From Tenebrio molitor (taxonomy: Eukaryota; Arthropoda; Insecta; Coleoptera; Tenebrionidae), in contig NC_091052.1 of NCBI RefSeq assembly GCF_963966145.1, forward strand, positions 11,160,001 to 11,224,000: a DNA stretch of 64,000 bases. The letters are read 5' to 3'. Below the pieces are notes generated by a model. The model was not told where the DNA came from. It saw only the letters and a list, made by a program, of their open reading frames with translations, and searched no databases. Made by a program: the position numbers and the translations under genes. Positions within the stretch are counted from its first letter, which is position 1. Every line of letters starts with the position of its first letter. Positions 1-12,395 of this stretch are shown piece after piece.

Positions 1-3000
1 CTGTTTAAGTGTTTATCGATCACATATGCAACATTTGAAAGGACTGCAATAGCGATGTACTGTCCACCTGTTTCTTCATAGGATAATTTATTTATTATAA
101 TTGTTTTCAACCCAATTGCATTTGTGTTTCTACCAGGAAATCGCAACCGATCCAAACTTGATAAGCATTAAATCATGAAACAAGTGTTTCTCTTTGTACT
201 GGAACTGGTTTAAATACATTTACAAATTGTCGAGCTGAAGAATGACCAATAATTAGTTACAGATATTTGAAATCGTAATTTCCTGGAAGTGTTTTATTAT
301 TTGCTTTGCGGGTACTATACCACAGACAAAAATAAAAGCGCAAATTATACGAATGTGTCACGACACCATATGCTAAATTTCAATTTAAAAGCTAAACGAG
401 TGGATTTGTCAACGTTCTTTACCTGTTGCCGCTAAAATTAACATAACAAATTGCCACGTTTATTTTATTGTTGCTTTGACAGGACTAACAGCACATTAAC
501 AAAATATGAAAGTCAATAAGTTTCTTGCTGGGAACGATTAATTTTTAATTGTTTTTAGGAAGTATTAATAATCGTGGCCAAAACTATTTGTCTAGATTTT
601 TATGGTGATCGAAAAATATCCGAAATGTATGTTTTGCACTTCAAAGCTCCACTCAAAAACCACAAAATCCTTTCATTTATTGCCGGAATGTGACCGCTGT
701 AATTTGTCTAACGGAAAGTGAGCAATTTTGACAACAAGTGAAATCAATTTGGTAAAAAGAGAATGATTTTTTACCCGAAATTAGTGCACCAATGCAACTA
801 CCTGGTTTATTTGCGAATGCAAAAAGTTCCACTCGATTTTGGGGACTGGACACGTCTGGAAAAGCTCAAGTGCATTAACGCGAGTACAGTGACGCAACTC
901 CGGTGTTCCGGGGACACCTACTGAATTGCGCCTGTGTTAAGCGCCCTCCGGAGTAGGTACATAGCGGTCGCCTAATAGTATTACTTTCTCTTTTCAAGTT
1001 AATGTTATAAAGATGGGGTGTACACTGCGTTTGATCAGTCGTGTTTGTGGTGCCTGTCGACACCCCAGGATTATTTTTATTAATCGAGGAGTTAACACTG
1101 GAGGTAGGAAATGAAATATTGTTGTTGTTGAGTTGAGTTTTATTAAACGGTACCTGCTATGCATAAAACGAATATTTTTATTTGCTTTTGCTGAATCATA
1201 ATTTTACAGTTTAATTATGTTCCCAATTTATTTAATTAATAGCCTAATAAAAAATTAAAAATTATAGTTTATTTCCATAACTGAATCTATTTATAATAGT
1301 CAATAAGATAATACATATTATAGTTATGGATAATTATTACTTTGCACGGGTATTTTGTAATATGTTACAGTTACGATCGAATTGCAAGTTTCAATTGAAT
1401 CCTTTATCCTTTAAATCAACAATTAATTAAGAAAGTCACTACTGAAATGGTTATTGTTTTGTTTGTTAATTGTCAAATACAAGTTTTTGTAAAAATACAC
1501 TGTTGCCAGTCAGGTTTTAATTCGTGTTTTGAACAAGAAAATGGAGTTTTTTGTTGGACACTGTCAGAATTTGAGAATTTTCTCCTGTGTGAACGGATTT
1601 TGATGAATTTGACAACTTGTCAAAACGAAACGTCAAGCTAATTTTAAAGATTTTCAGCCATTTGGAGCCTTTGGGAGGGCTCGTCGAACAAAAAAACGTG
1701 GTATTCACTCGTGGACCTTTAAAACTTTCACTCGAGTTTTAAACTGGCCCACTCATGCCAAAAAAAGCCCAAATTACACAGGAACTCGTTAAATAAATAA
1801 CTATTTTAGTTAATTTTGGCGATTGCATTTTGCACAGATCTTCAGCAGTGACTTAGCCGACGATAATAATATGTAGAGAAAGTGTGACATCAAAAAACAA
1901 AACGAATATGAGTCAACACAAAACGAAAAATATTTTCAGCAAAGACAAAGCGTGGCTTGTCTCGTTGTGTCAATCGCTTTGGAGCACGTGGAATAATATT
2001 TAGAAACGTCTGAGCACGAGGAGCATTTTGCTGCCCCTGTTTCGCAAAACGTAATGACATATTATTAAAAGTAGGTTTCCTCAAAGTGTAACATTTTTGT
2101 AGAAACACAATTGCGTTGACGCAATAAATAAATTCACTTTCTGAAAAATGATTGCACACCAGATTTGTAGGTCAATTGTGAAGAAGCGACCGTGGCTGAA
2201 AATAAAGTAGTGTTGAAAATAATATCGAAAAGTTGCGCCACAAGCGGAAGCACAGTTTTTGGGTAAATTGAGAATGTAACACTAGAATCGAACGTTGGGC
2301 TAAGTAATATATAGGTCGCCGGATATCGTAAAATCAGTTTTTCCGAATGAAATGAATGGTAATTTGCCTAATTAGGCGCGAAACCATTACCTCTCATCTA
2401 CCTCTTGTAATTTGGTGCGGAGCAATTTATTCATGGTCTTATCTAACGACACAGTGAGAAAATATTTTCGTGAATTTCGTTAATTATAACTCTCTTACGT
2501 ATTAGCGGAGAGCATATTCTTATTTGGCTGCAATTTTTGACAATTAAAAGTCATCGTGACTAGTACTGCCACGGTTCCTTCACCGAAAGAACAATTACTT
2601 TTTTAAGATTATTTCTATCACCAATATTTTACGTTGACTTGTGTCCAATTTGAGTAAATGGTGAATTTCGTAGAACAATTCAATTAGATCGTTTGTGAAA
2701 AAGTTGCCGAATAATCAACTTTCAGAGGCGGTTGCGCAACGTCTTGAACGGTCTCTAGATAGGTACATTTTCAATGATTCGCAACAATATTTTTAATAAT
2801 TTGAAAATAAAAATCTCGCGGTTGTCGAACCACCTTTTCTTCTTCTTCTTATTTGCATGATAGTCACCTTTTATGGACCATAAATCATAATTACTTGTCA
2901 ATTATTACGCCACATAAATTTCACTAATCCTATTATTTCTAATTTTCTTGTTTTCTGTCTTATTTTTAGAGCGCACTTACTTCACCCCAAGCTCTGCAAG

Positions 3001-5848
3001 AAACGTCTCGCAGACATACCTACTCAGTACAAGTAACATTTCCAAACATTTTTATCAACATTTGCCGCATTACGGGGCATGTTGCAACTCGTAATGTTAA
3101 TTGACATCCTGCGGTGGCATTTTGTCACGTCGTGAACTGAAGCACACTCGCATATTCTAATTATTTACAAGATGGACGGATTAAACAACAAACAGACAAG
3201 AACCAAACCAAAAAACGCATTTCATTCATCCAACCTTCATGGCTGATGATCGTGACAAAGAGGCGTGACAAATTAATTTAAACATATCGACACCCAAACG
3301 GATGCAGCACATCAGCCGTTTAATGTATTATTTAATTCATTTAACTAAAATCGCATTGCACACATACTTCCACATTTTTTGTTTACCTTGACAACTATCG
3401 CGGTACCGTTATTACCACGTTCTTTCTTGAACAGATGCAAGTCTGGTTACCGAAAGAGACATTGACGAGATGACAAGAAGTTGCGTTTGATCCTTGTCCG
3501 GGCAATTTAACAGAAGGTGTTGTAACGTATCATTAAAACAGAGCGTTGCGTTTAAGGCAAAGAACTGCGCAGTCACGATTTTTCAAATAATAAAATATAG
3601 ATTAAGCAGTGAAAGGCTTGATTTAGCGACAGCAGCATTGAATTTGGTTGGCACATAACAAATTTTATTGTGTGCTAACAGCATAATGGATTACGTTTGC
3701 TACTGAAAAAATCGCGTGTATTATTTTTTTGACGTTGACAGTTTGCAGGTGGCGCCACCAGTTCTAATGGGCTCAAGCTCACACCAATTTTATTTATTTA
3801 CTTATATTTATTATTTATGCCGATTGGAAATCTCTTGAACTTGTACGCATTTTAATGTCGCCTATTTTTTCAATCTTCTGCTTTCTCTTCAATGCAAATA
3901 ATAATCACACACTTAAGTGCTCTACTACTTTCGCGGTATGTAGTCTGATATCTTTTTAAGACATTTTGTTCTCTATTGACATCACAAGAACGAGTTAATT
4001 ATTACAAAACAGATAATTAGGAAAATTCTTTCTGTATATTGTGTTTATACGCTCCACTAACTTCAGTTATTATCCAAGTACATGTCATTTATTTCATGCG
4101 ATGATTTTCCCACTCATTAGCTGATATCCATTACATAAGTATGTATTAAACACATGGGAAAATTTTCGTGTTTTCCTGGTTTGTTGTCAGAAAATGGGAT
4201 TAACCTGGAAGTTGGGAAATTCATGAGAAGTAGTAAAAACCAAAGAACGACATACATATGTAGTACATCTTGACGTAGGTAGTTGTTTCAAAAATGTTCG
4301 TTGTCCATATTGTTGTAAGCAAGCAGACAAAGCAAAACCACAAATATTTACATTTATTCAAATTTGACCTTAATCTAAAACCGCAAACCAAGAAGCAGAT
4401 GAATAGAATTGTATTTTTAATAATCCATTATGGCCAACAACATAGTAGCGATGGAACTGTTTCTTGCGTTGGGAATAATATACGCTTGAATCATTCAAAA
4501 TCCGCTGAAGTTACATGAATAAATAAATGTACAGCAACTTTTTTAGATGCTCTCGTTTAAGAATATGGTGATGTGGGGCTGTGCACCAATTTGTTGAATA
4601 TATTACAATTTTGAAAGTAGTATCAGTTGCTTTCAGGTCTGGGATACAAATTTGAGCAATGGCTAAATAGGGCATGTCCGATACTCCGATAGACCGTTCA
4701 TATGAACCTTGGAAATTAATAAAGCATTTTGCAATTAATAAATTCAGAATTTATTCATGTAAAAAAGCAATACAGTCTGACGTCCTTGACCAGAGAAGAA
4801 TAGCCGTTGCAAAACAACCGGACCTAAATTACTTCTTGATAACTGTCGATGGCCGGCTTTGGTGCAATTCTGTCAGAGCACCTGAGAGAAATTTAATGAT
4901 GATAAATTTGACGTTGCTATTTTTGCAGTGCTCTTCTAGCGTGTATAAATTAAGAAGTAATTGAGCTTTAATGCATTTAACCTTAACTGAAACGGCTAGG
5001 TGCGCTACCTCTGATACAGATTAGTGCAATTTACAATTACTGATTGCAAGAACGTTGTGCGTTCGTTTTTCCGGTGACGCGTCCCACCTTTCACTCGAGA
5101 TCCACACGAAAAATCGATGGGAAAGCTGGAAATTCGATAAACGTGTCAAGTTACAAAAATCAATTTGAATTTTACAAGAATGTATTATGTCTGAATTTAT
5201 AATTATTTGGTCGATTAAAAAGTTACGAATTGGACAGAATTTTAATTACTGAACGCATTTTTGTCACATTCATGTAACATTCGCTAGTGAAAGTCGTTGA
5301 GAGAAAAATTTAAGGGTACATTCTTGGGATGGGCCGACCGTTTCATTGATTATGTTAGAAATTAATTCGTTTCAGACGGAAATCAACTGAGTTGTTGAGG
5401 CAACATAACAAATTCAAGCAATTTTTATCCACTCTAATTAACGTAAATTAGTATTTCCCAATGTTAACAAGAGAATATTGGAAGAAACACTATTATTATC
5501 AAAGGAAAGCTGATTATGTCAGACAACATTCATTCATCACATTTAAGCGATATTACTTAAGCCTTTAACCCGTAGCTTAATTTGCCCTTGACGTATTCTT
5601 TTTACTTAACTTCACAAACACATATGGCAGAACACAGCCAGTAAGTGGAGGAAACTGCTTTTTCTCATTTTACTTTGTTTATTGTTCTTAACGTAACGTA
5701 TTCTTGAAGGACAATCTGTTTGTTTAAATAACAATGACTTTACAATTATTACAAATGTAGATTGAAGATTTCATCATTATGATTCACTGTAATATCTTAA
5801 TAAAAAATCCAATAACACGGAGTATTTTTATTTCCAGATTAAATTAAA
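1..5848. other. Intergenic region left of the peroxidase gene
   Basis: No coding region is recognised in this AT-rich stretch. It holds one copy of an interspersed repeat (about 1549-1800, listed separately). Open frames of up to 96 codons (for example 4674-4964 on the plus strand) resemble no family known to me and lack splice or codon support. A short frame beginning at an ATG at 1012 and running into a GTAGG sequence could be a first exon, but nothing downstream confirms it. A possible 5' UTR donor (GTAAGT near 5640) followed by an acceptor at about 5836 suggests the peroxidase transcript begins near 5600 or further left. Confidence 0.5.
1549..1800 (-). repeat. Interspersed repeat, copy A (three copies in window)
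   Basis: This stretch is closely similar, on the opposite strand, to about 47180-47455, and partly to about 31100-31225. Shared blocks include a segment reading TTCACACAGGAGAAAATT on the minus strand, a block around GACAAGTTGT, and a block around GTCGAACAAAAAA. I see no coding capacity or clear target duplication, so it is probably a non-autonomous element such as a MITE or SINE. Confidence 0.6.
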
Positions 5849-8446
5849 ATGACGAAGATTAAGACAAAGTGGTTTCTTAAAATATTTTTCTTTCAAATGA
5901 TTGTTGTCTGTACTGAACCTAAAGGTGCCCATTATAGTATCTTCCTGGAGCACACTCCAAGCTGGCACGTTCCTAAGAGAACCTTCACTTACAACAACCA
6001 ACTGAGGCCGATTAGTCCGCAAGCTCCAGGAATTAACAGTTTAGGGTACAAATATTGTTACAAAACTGTTTCCCCCCCATTAAATATGACTTTTGTAGCA
6101 ATTATTTGCCTCAACCTCCGTCCACAACTCCAGACCCTGCGACTTTAGGGTGCGGTACTCCTCCCGCATCCTGTCCCAAATCTAGATACCGCTCGTACGA
6201 TGGTTCCTGCAACAACCTAAGAAACCCAGTGTTGGGTACTCCTCAAACTCCTTACGCCAGATTGTTACCGGCCAACTACGGAGACAGTAAGTCAACAAAT
6301 TAAGTGTAGTTGGTACTACTCTCGTATATTTGTAGAAGTGAGTACTCCGCCTACGTCTATATCTGGGAAGCCTCTACCAAGCTCACGCATCGTGAGTCTT
6401 CTCTTGTACCCCGACGCGCCCATCGAAGACCCCAAATGGACGCTGAACGCGATGCAGTACGGCCAGATCATAACGCACGACATGAGCATGATTGCTGGCA
6501 GTACCCAAGCACGTAAGTACCGCGAAATTGTCGACGGTTTTTCGTGATGGTCGACTTGCAGAACCCCATCAAACCAAATGTTGTACCGCCGATGGGCAGT
6601 TATTGGAGTTTGCGAACATACCAGAGCACTGTTTTCCCATTATCTTGCCCAATGATGACCCCGCTCACTCGCAGACAAATGCTAAGTGCATGAATTTTGT
6701 AAGAACGATCACTGATCGTGACCGTAACTGTGTTGGAGGGTACCAGCCTGTGGAACAGGTGAGTTATCGTCGATGCTTATCTAACATGTAATCTGATGTG
6801 TCGTGTGTAATAGCTTACGGCGGTAAACCATTACTTGGACTTGTCGATTGTGTATGGCAACACCGATCAAGTCAACCAACAAGTGAGGCAGTACCAAGGA
6901 GGGAGGCTCAGGGTGGATGTACGAGAAGGGAAGCAATGGCCACCGAGAAATAACAACGCTTCTGGAGTGTGTTCGATCAGAAGTCCCCAAGAAGCTTGCT
7001 ATCTTGCTGGTTAGTACCCGAGTACTGTTAGCACCACAGTTTACATTTTATTTTTGTTTTAGGGGATGCTCGTGTCAATCAAAATCCCCAACTGACAGTT
7101 CTCCAGGTCATCCTGTTACGCGAGCACAATCGTCTTGCTGACATTCTAGCAAAACTGAATCCTCACTGGAACGACGAAACAATCTTTCAGGAAGCTCGAA
7201 AGATTGCGATTGCCGAGCACCAGTTTATTTCTTACTACGAGTGGCTTCCGATCTTCATCGGTCTTGACAACTCGTTGAAAAACAAGATTCTCTACGTCAC
7301 CAAGAGCTTCGTCGACGATTACAACGAAGATGTAGACCCTACCATTTTGAACGAACACGCTACTGCTGCTTTTAGATACTTCCACTCCCTCATAGCTGGA
7401 CATTTAGAGTGAGTTTTGGCGAATTCGTCTCGGATTGTGTTAATTCTTGCAAACTTTAGTCTAGTCGATGAGCACCGGAGCAGTTATGGCAATTTGAGAC
7501 TGAGCGATTGGTTCAACAGACCTGCGATTCTCGAAGAAGGGGACAACTTTGATGAATTAACTCGAGGTCTGGCCACTCAACCGGAACTCGCCTCTGATCC
7601 TTACCATGACAGTGAAGTGAGTCAATCGGCGTGAAATCTTCTGTTTTGTTTACGTCAAACCTTCCAGATTACGCAATTCTTGTTCAGAAACGGACAGCCG
7701 TTCGGATCGGACTTGAAGGCCTTTGATGTGCAGAGAAACAGAGATCACGGACTCGCCTCCTACAACGACTATCGAGTGTTCTGCGGCTTGCCTAAAGCTC
7801 TAACCTTCGAAGATTTCCTCGACGTGATCACACAAGAAGTAAGCTCTACCACTTGCACCAACCCTCTACTAACATTTTTTTAAGAACGTGAAAAAACTGG
7901 CAACTCTTTTCGAATCCCCGGAGGACGTCGATTTGACAGTCGGAGGGTCTTTAGAAGCGCACGTTCCGGGGACTCTTTCGGGTCCCACTTTCTTGTGCAT
8001 CTTGACAGAACAGTTCTACAGGACGAGAGTAGGAGACAGATTCTGGTTCGAAAACAAACACAACGGATTCACTCCAGGTAGAGTTGTGGCGCGTGCGAGT
8101 CAGTTTTGTTGAGTCATGTTTTCAGAACAACTCAACGAGATCCGCAAGACGAGCATATCGAGATTGCTGTGCGACAACGGAAATCATATCGAGGCGATGC
8201 AACCCAGAGGCTTCGAAAGAATATCACACGAGTAAGTGTCGTAACAGTGATTCAATATTAATTAGTGAGAACTTGACGGTTTGATGGGAAATTTTGCCTT
8301 TTAGTAATCCTGTTACTTCATGCGAATCGCTGTTAGCTGTGGATCTCTCGCTGTGGAAAGAAGTACCAGAAGATACGACGTACGGTGCAGAACGTCCGTT
8401 TGAATATTCTCCCGAGTTTTCGCACGAGTACTTTTTCAAGAAGTAA
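5849..8446 (+). CDS. Animal haem peroxidase (chorion peroxidase/peroxinectin-like)
   Basis: Eleven coding exons join into 689 codons: 5849-6045, 6099-6286, 6336-6512, 6562-6758, 6814-7009, 7063-7408, 7460-7616, 7668-7838, 7885-8077, 8126-8231 and 8305-8446. The start follows an acceptor (TTTCCAG at about 5836) and gives a hydrophobic signal-like N-terminus, so the enzyme is probably secreted. Family landmarks are the entry motif YRSYDGSCNNL, the distal His in ITHDMS (about residue 176), the catalytic Arg in DARVNQ (about 322), LLREHNR, the proximal His in FRYFHSL (about 426), and RNRDHGLASYNDYR. Such enzymes use H2O2 to oxidise tyrosines or halides, for example in chorion or cuticle crosslinking. 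The two acidic residues that link haem covalently in myeloperoxidase are Thr and Gln here. The subfamily is uncertain. Confidence 0.93.
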
Positions 8447-8826
8447 AACTCGCTTGTCATTGTTAGGTGTGCAGGTCGACGACACAAATTTTCACAAAAC
8501 ACGACTTCTGTGATAACGAAAATTGAAAAACAAATCTTTTAATTAATCGGTCATAACGTGGGGAGTTTCTGTTGGCCTGCGACGAAATTTTTAATTGTTA
8601 CGTGCCCTTGGTCGCTGTTTGGGGCTAGTCTTTTTTAGTTATTATTTTGTAAATATTTTTAATTGAAGAACAGGACGATACGTGCTGTAAATGGTCTCTT
8701 TTAAAAAGTGCACGATTACAAAATCGCTTCAAGCTCTCCTACTTAAACCTTTACAGCAGGACGAGATGTTCTTCTGTGTTAACTCACAATTTTACCTATT
8801 AAATATGTTGTACTTGGATCAGTATT

Positions 8827-8832
8827 AATAAA
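8827..8832 (+). terminator. Poly(A) signal of the peroxidase gene
   Basis: AATAAA lies about 380 bases after the stop codon and is followed by T-rich sequence. It is the likely 3' end of the peroxidase transcript. Confidence 0.55.
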
Positions 8833-9121
8833 AAAAAACTTATTTTTCGTACACTTCTTCTTTATTGACAGGCCCGATCCGATTAGATCGAACCGTAATG
8901 GTTCCAGTTGCGCAACTCTACAACATCAGCTTTGATTTTTTCTGCTCAAGAGTAAAAAAGATAAATAGAATTAAATGTGCAACCTGACTTGTGCTGACAA
9001 ACGAATAAGATTAAAATTGGCATTTATATTTTTAGTTTAATTGTTGATAAACAACGACGGGAAAATTCTAACAATATCGCCAAATTTCACATAAGAATTT
9101 ATATTTCCTATTGTTTTTATA

Positions 9122-9575
9122 CAGGGTGTAATCAAAATAGGCGGAAATATTTTAAGTCGTAAACCATTAGCACATTTGAAGACGATTTGCACCTAGCTGA
9201 AATTTCGAATTCAAAAAATCAAAATTCACCTCATTCTGGCCCGTGGTCGACATTAATGAAGAGCAAACGAAAGTGAAATGGTAAAAAAGCCACAACGAAA
9301 ACGATTACCATGCAAGAAATTTGACACTGACACTGAATTGTGTTGGAATAACGGACAAAAAAACACTTTTACTTTTAACGTACCGGATTCACAGTAATAA
9401 TGCTGAAAATGTTGTCCTTGATGCGTGATACAGGCTTTTGTGCCCTGTGCCCTCCGCGCCATTGATACACTTCACGATCTTGCCGAATTTGGGCACTAGC
9501 TGCCACGACTCGTCCAGTTAGTTCTTCTACCGAAGTTATCGACTGCCCTAACTTTTCCAGCGACAAAACGGAACC
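9122..9575 (-). mobile_element. Decayed Tc1/mariner-like transposon fragment
   Basis: The left edge has a TA-flanked terminus starting CAGGGTGTAATCAAAATAG. On the minus strand, two overlapping frames between 9253 and 9566 carry pieces typical of the transposase C-terminal part: SITSVEELTGRVVAA with AQIRQDREV in one frame, and RRAQ, KACITHQGQHF in another. The change of frame between the pieces shows that the gene is broken. No matching right terminus was found, so the right boundary is approximate. Confidence 0.6.
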
Positions 9576-10521
9576 TAATGTTTGAACGCGTCTGATTCTA
9601 GTAGGTCTGCATCATCGGTCTCTAGCAACCCTGACATGACAACCAAAATTGTAAACAAATTTTTCTCAAACTTGCGTTGTCAGAAAAGTTTCTAATCTGT
9701 GAAAATGTCGCGATTTGTCCAAAAATTGGGAAATTTATCAGATTTAAAAAATTAGGTCGCGTTATTTTTGGCAAGAATTTTATCCGCTTTTGACAGAAGA
9801 CAGGCTAGGAGGACGATTTATCCGCGATAAACATTTTTGATTGGATGAAAGCAAGTGCTCTGATTGGCTGAACACGCACGTTTGATGTATGTGGGAATTA
9901 ATCGTGCCTATTTTTCGAGTCTAATTGTCAAGCAATTAGTTTGAGTTGCAAATAAATATTTTTCCTGACTAAATAAAACCTCGAGTGTAATTCGGCGAGA
10001 CAATTTAATGAATGAGCAATACAAATTTAATTTTTTTATTTGGTATTAAAGGTGTATTAGATGCATAACAATTAAAATTACTTACATATTTGTAAGTTAC
10101 CTGAGTGTTTTTGCCGGATAAAAGTTAGGGCAAACTTTTATCCGCTGTCAAAGTGACAAAATCAGAGCGCCTTATGAGATTTTTTATACATGAATTAAAT
10201 TGTCATACAAAAAGTGTATGAAGCGTGTAAAAGCGAAAGTCCGCTTTTTCTTTACTATTGCTTTTATGATTTCTACTATGAAACCAAAACAGTGGCGCGT
10301 CCACAATTTATATATAGTCTAAATTGCCATGCCACCTATTCTTACTTTTTTCAAAAAACGGATTTCCAATAATGTGGGAATATTTTGATTACAGGCTGTA
10401 TTTACCATCACTAATTTGGATTTATTATTCTACTTACTAGTCTGCTACTGTTAATAATATATAATTTAACTGTCTTATAATATCCAATTTATTCTTGTCA
10501 CACCCAATGATTGATTAAATA

Positions 10522-10657
10522 CAGGGTATTTCACGAGTGATAATGAGCCCGACGGAATTGAAAATGCAACCCACAATACATTTTCGAAAAAAGCTGGATT
10601 GATTTTTAATTTCAGTAGCCAGCTTTTTTTGAATGGCGTCGCTCATGAAATATTCTG
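10522..10657. mobile_element. 136-bp TA-flanked MITE
   Basis: The ends are inverted copies of each other with mismatches: CAGGGTATTTCACGAGTGA on the left, and the reverse complement of the right end reads CAGAATATTTCATGAGCGA. TA dinucleotides flank both sides (10520-10521 and 10658-10659). An inner inverted pair (AAAAGCTGG near 10590 and CCAGCTTTTTT near 10619) adds to the foldback. It has no coding capacity. Confidence 0.65.
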
Positions 10658-12395
10658 TATAGCAATTGGTTGTGTATGCAATACACTATGCACACGTGTT
10701 GTTTTATTGCAAGTATAAACGAAAAAAAATATCAAATTTTATTCATGTTGTATTTTGACTACTGTGTACTGTGTCTTGTTTTATTTCAAATTTCAAGAAC
10801 CACGGCTGTTGTTGCAGGTCTTAGTTTAATTTTACCTTCACGATGTATTGCTCATTTAATAGCAACAAAAACGAATCTGCAAAGGAATATGTTAACATTA
10901 ATCGATATCCAATTCTTGGCACAATTACCGTAAAAAATTCTCACATGCAGTCTTGTTTAATGTCACAAACAAACATCAAAGACATTATGAAACGATTTTC
11001 ATCACAACTATTGGACAGCTGTAGAGTTTTAACGCTGAAAATAGCATGAAACGGAGATGTAAATAAAACTGCAACGATTTCGCTTAAAATACAAAAAGAT
11101 AATGTCATAATAAAATTGAGTATGTATGTTTGAATTCTGTTTACAAATTTCTCAGCTCACTGCCAGAATCTTGGAAAACTTTCCTTACGGAAATTTTCAA
11201 ATTTTAAAGTACCTAATCAAAAATTTGGGTTTGAAGGAAAAGGCTTGACAGTGTTAGATGACGCCAGTCTTGTAGGTTTTGACATTTCATTGAATGCCAA
11301 CCAAATAGAAAACATCAGTAACCGCTTTCAAAAATTTAGCAAATTTGTTAAGCATAAATTTGTGGGAGAATTGAATCCGAATTAGCGTGAAAGTACTTCG
11401 GTCAAAATGGAGTTGCGTCTTGCTTAGTTACACATCACGGGGGACGGAAGACCAGGAGTTATTTTACTTTTATGTGGAAATGTTTACGTTGACAATTTGG
11501 ACGAAGCGTTGAAAATGTGTTTAACAACCCACTCACTACTTGCGTCAATTGGGGTGATTTTTATTTTGGGCAAAAATTAATAAAAGCTTTATTCTCACTT
11601 CCGAATAATTCCGATTCTGTTGAAGGACTCGCTTTGATTTTGAATTTTTTATTTTTCTAAAAAAAGTCAGAATAAGATTGAAAATCTCTGGTTTCTCTGG
11701 CTTCAGAAAGTCTTGAAGTAACAGGTAGAGGTGCAGCAAAACAAAGTTGCAAATCGGTAGAGTCGACACTGTAGAGATTACCTGGCAAAGATGGGACGAT
11801 TTTTTTCTTAGAATTATCTTTATACCTGCGGTTACACGAAGGCTTCTTAAAGCTATTGTCCGTGATTAAAGCTCTGATGGAGTAGGTATAATATTCTATG
11901 TTGGTGTCTGGTGCTTTAATAACAACTGTAATAACAATAACAATAATCACAACTCTGTATTTACATAATTCCATTACCTATTTTAGCAAAATTTCAGCTC
12001 AAAATTCAATTCTTATCACCAAAATATGACACTATCTTCCGTGATTACCGTTAATTTCCGGTTAGGCGTTGATTCCTGGAATTTGTTGGGTCCTCCCTTC
12101 TACCTCTTTCTGCAGAGGTTGGGAATTACCTAGACCCTCATCCTCTCGCATTCGGCGCATTAGCATGACACTCCGTGGTTCATTAACACGTTATTAGTAC
12201 TGCCAGAATTGTTTTCCGCGTCCTTCCAGGTGAATACTTGTACATTTTACCATTTTTACTCTCTTTAATGTAATTGCTTTTATTTGTTTTGCGTAATTTC
12301 ACTTGAGTCACAGTGCAAGAATCGGTACAGAATGATTATACCACGTGGTGTGTAGCGGAATTTCCGTATAAAGTATGTTTTTCCAGGTTTCAAGA
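10658..12395. other. Intergenic region and probable Toll 5' leader
   Basis: No protein family is recognised here. A minus-strand open frame (11657-11974) crosses an acceptor-like sequence and has low-complexity composition, so I do not count it as a gene. Close to Toll, a donor at 12229/12230 (CCAG, GTGAAT) and the acceptor at 12385 (TTTTTCCAG) could bound an intron in the Toll 5' UTR. Confidence 0.4.

Noticed and set aside
1012..1110. Short ATG-started frame (MGCTLRLISRVCGACR...) followed by GTAGG, a possible acylated first exon
   Set aside because: No downstream exon on the plus strand could be joined with confidence, and the donor is weak.
4674..4964. 96-codon plus-strand frame
   Set aside because: No family resemblance, no splice context and no sign of coding bias; compatible with chance.
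11657..11974. 105-codon minus-strand frame upstream of Toll
   Set aside because: It crosses an acceptor-like TTATTACAG, begins with low-complexity Ile/Val and resembles no known protein.
12375..12395. Upstream in-frame ATG for Toll giving seven extra residues
   Set aside because: It lies within the polypyrimidine tract and acceptor TTTTTCCAG, so it is probably intronic; the ATG at 12396 opens a proper signal peptide.
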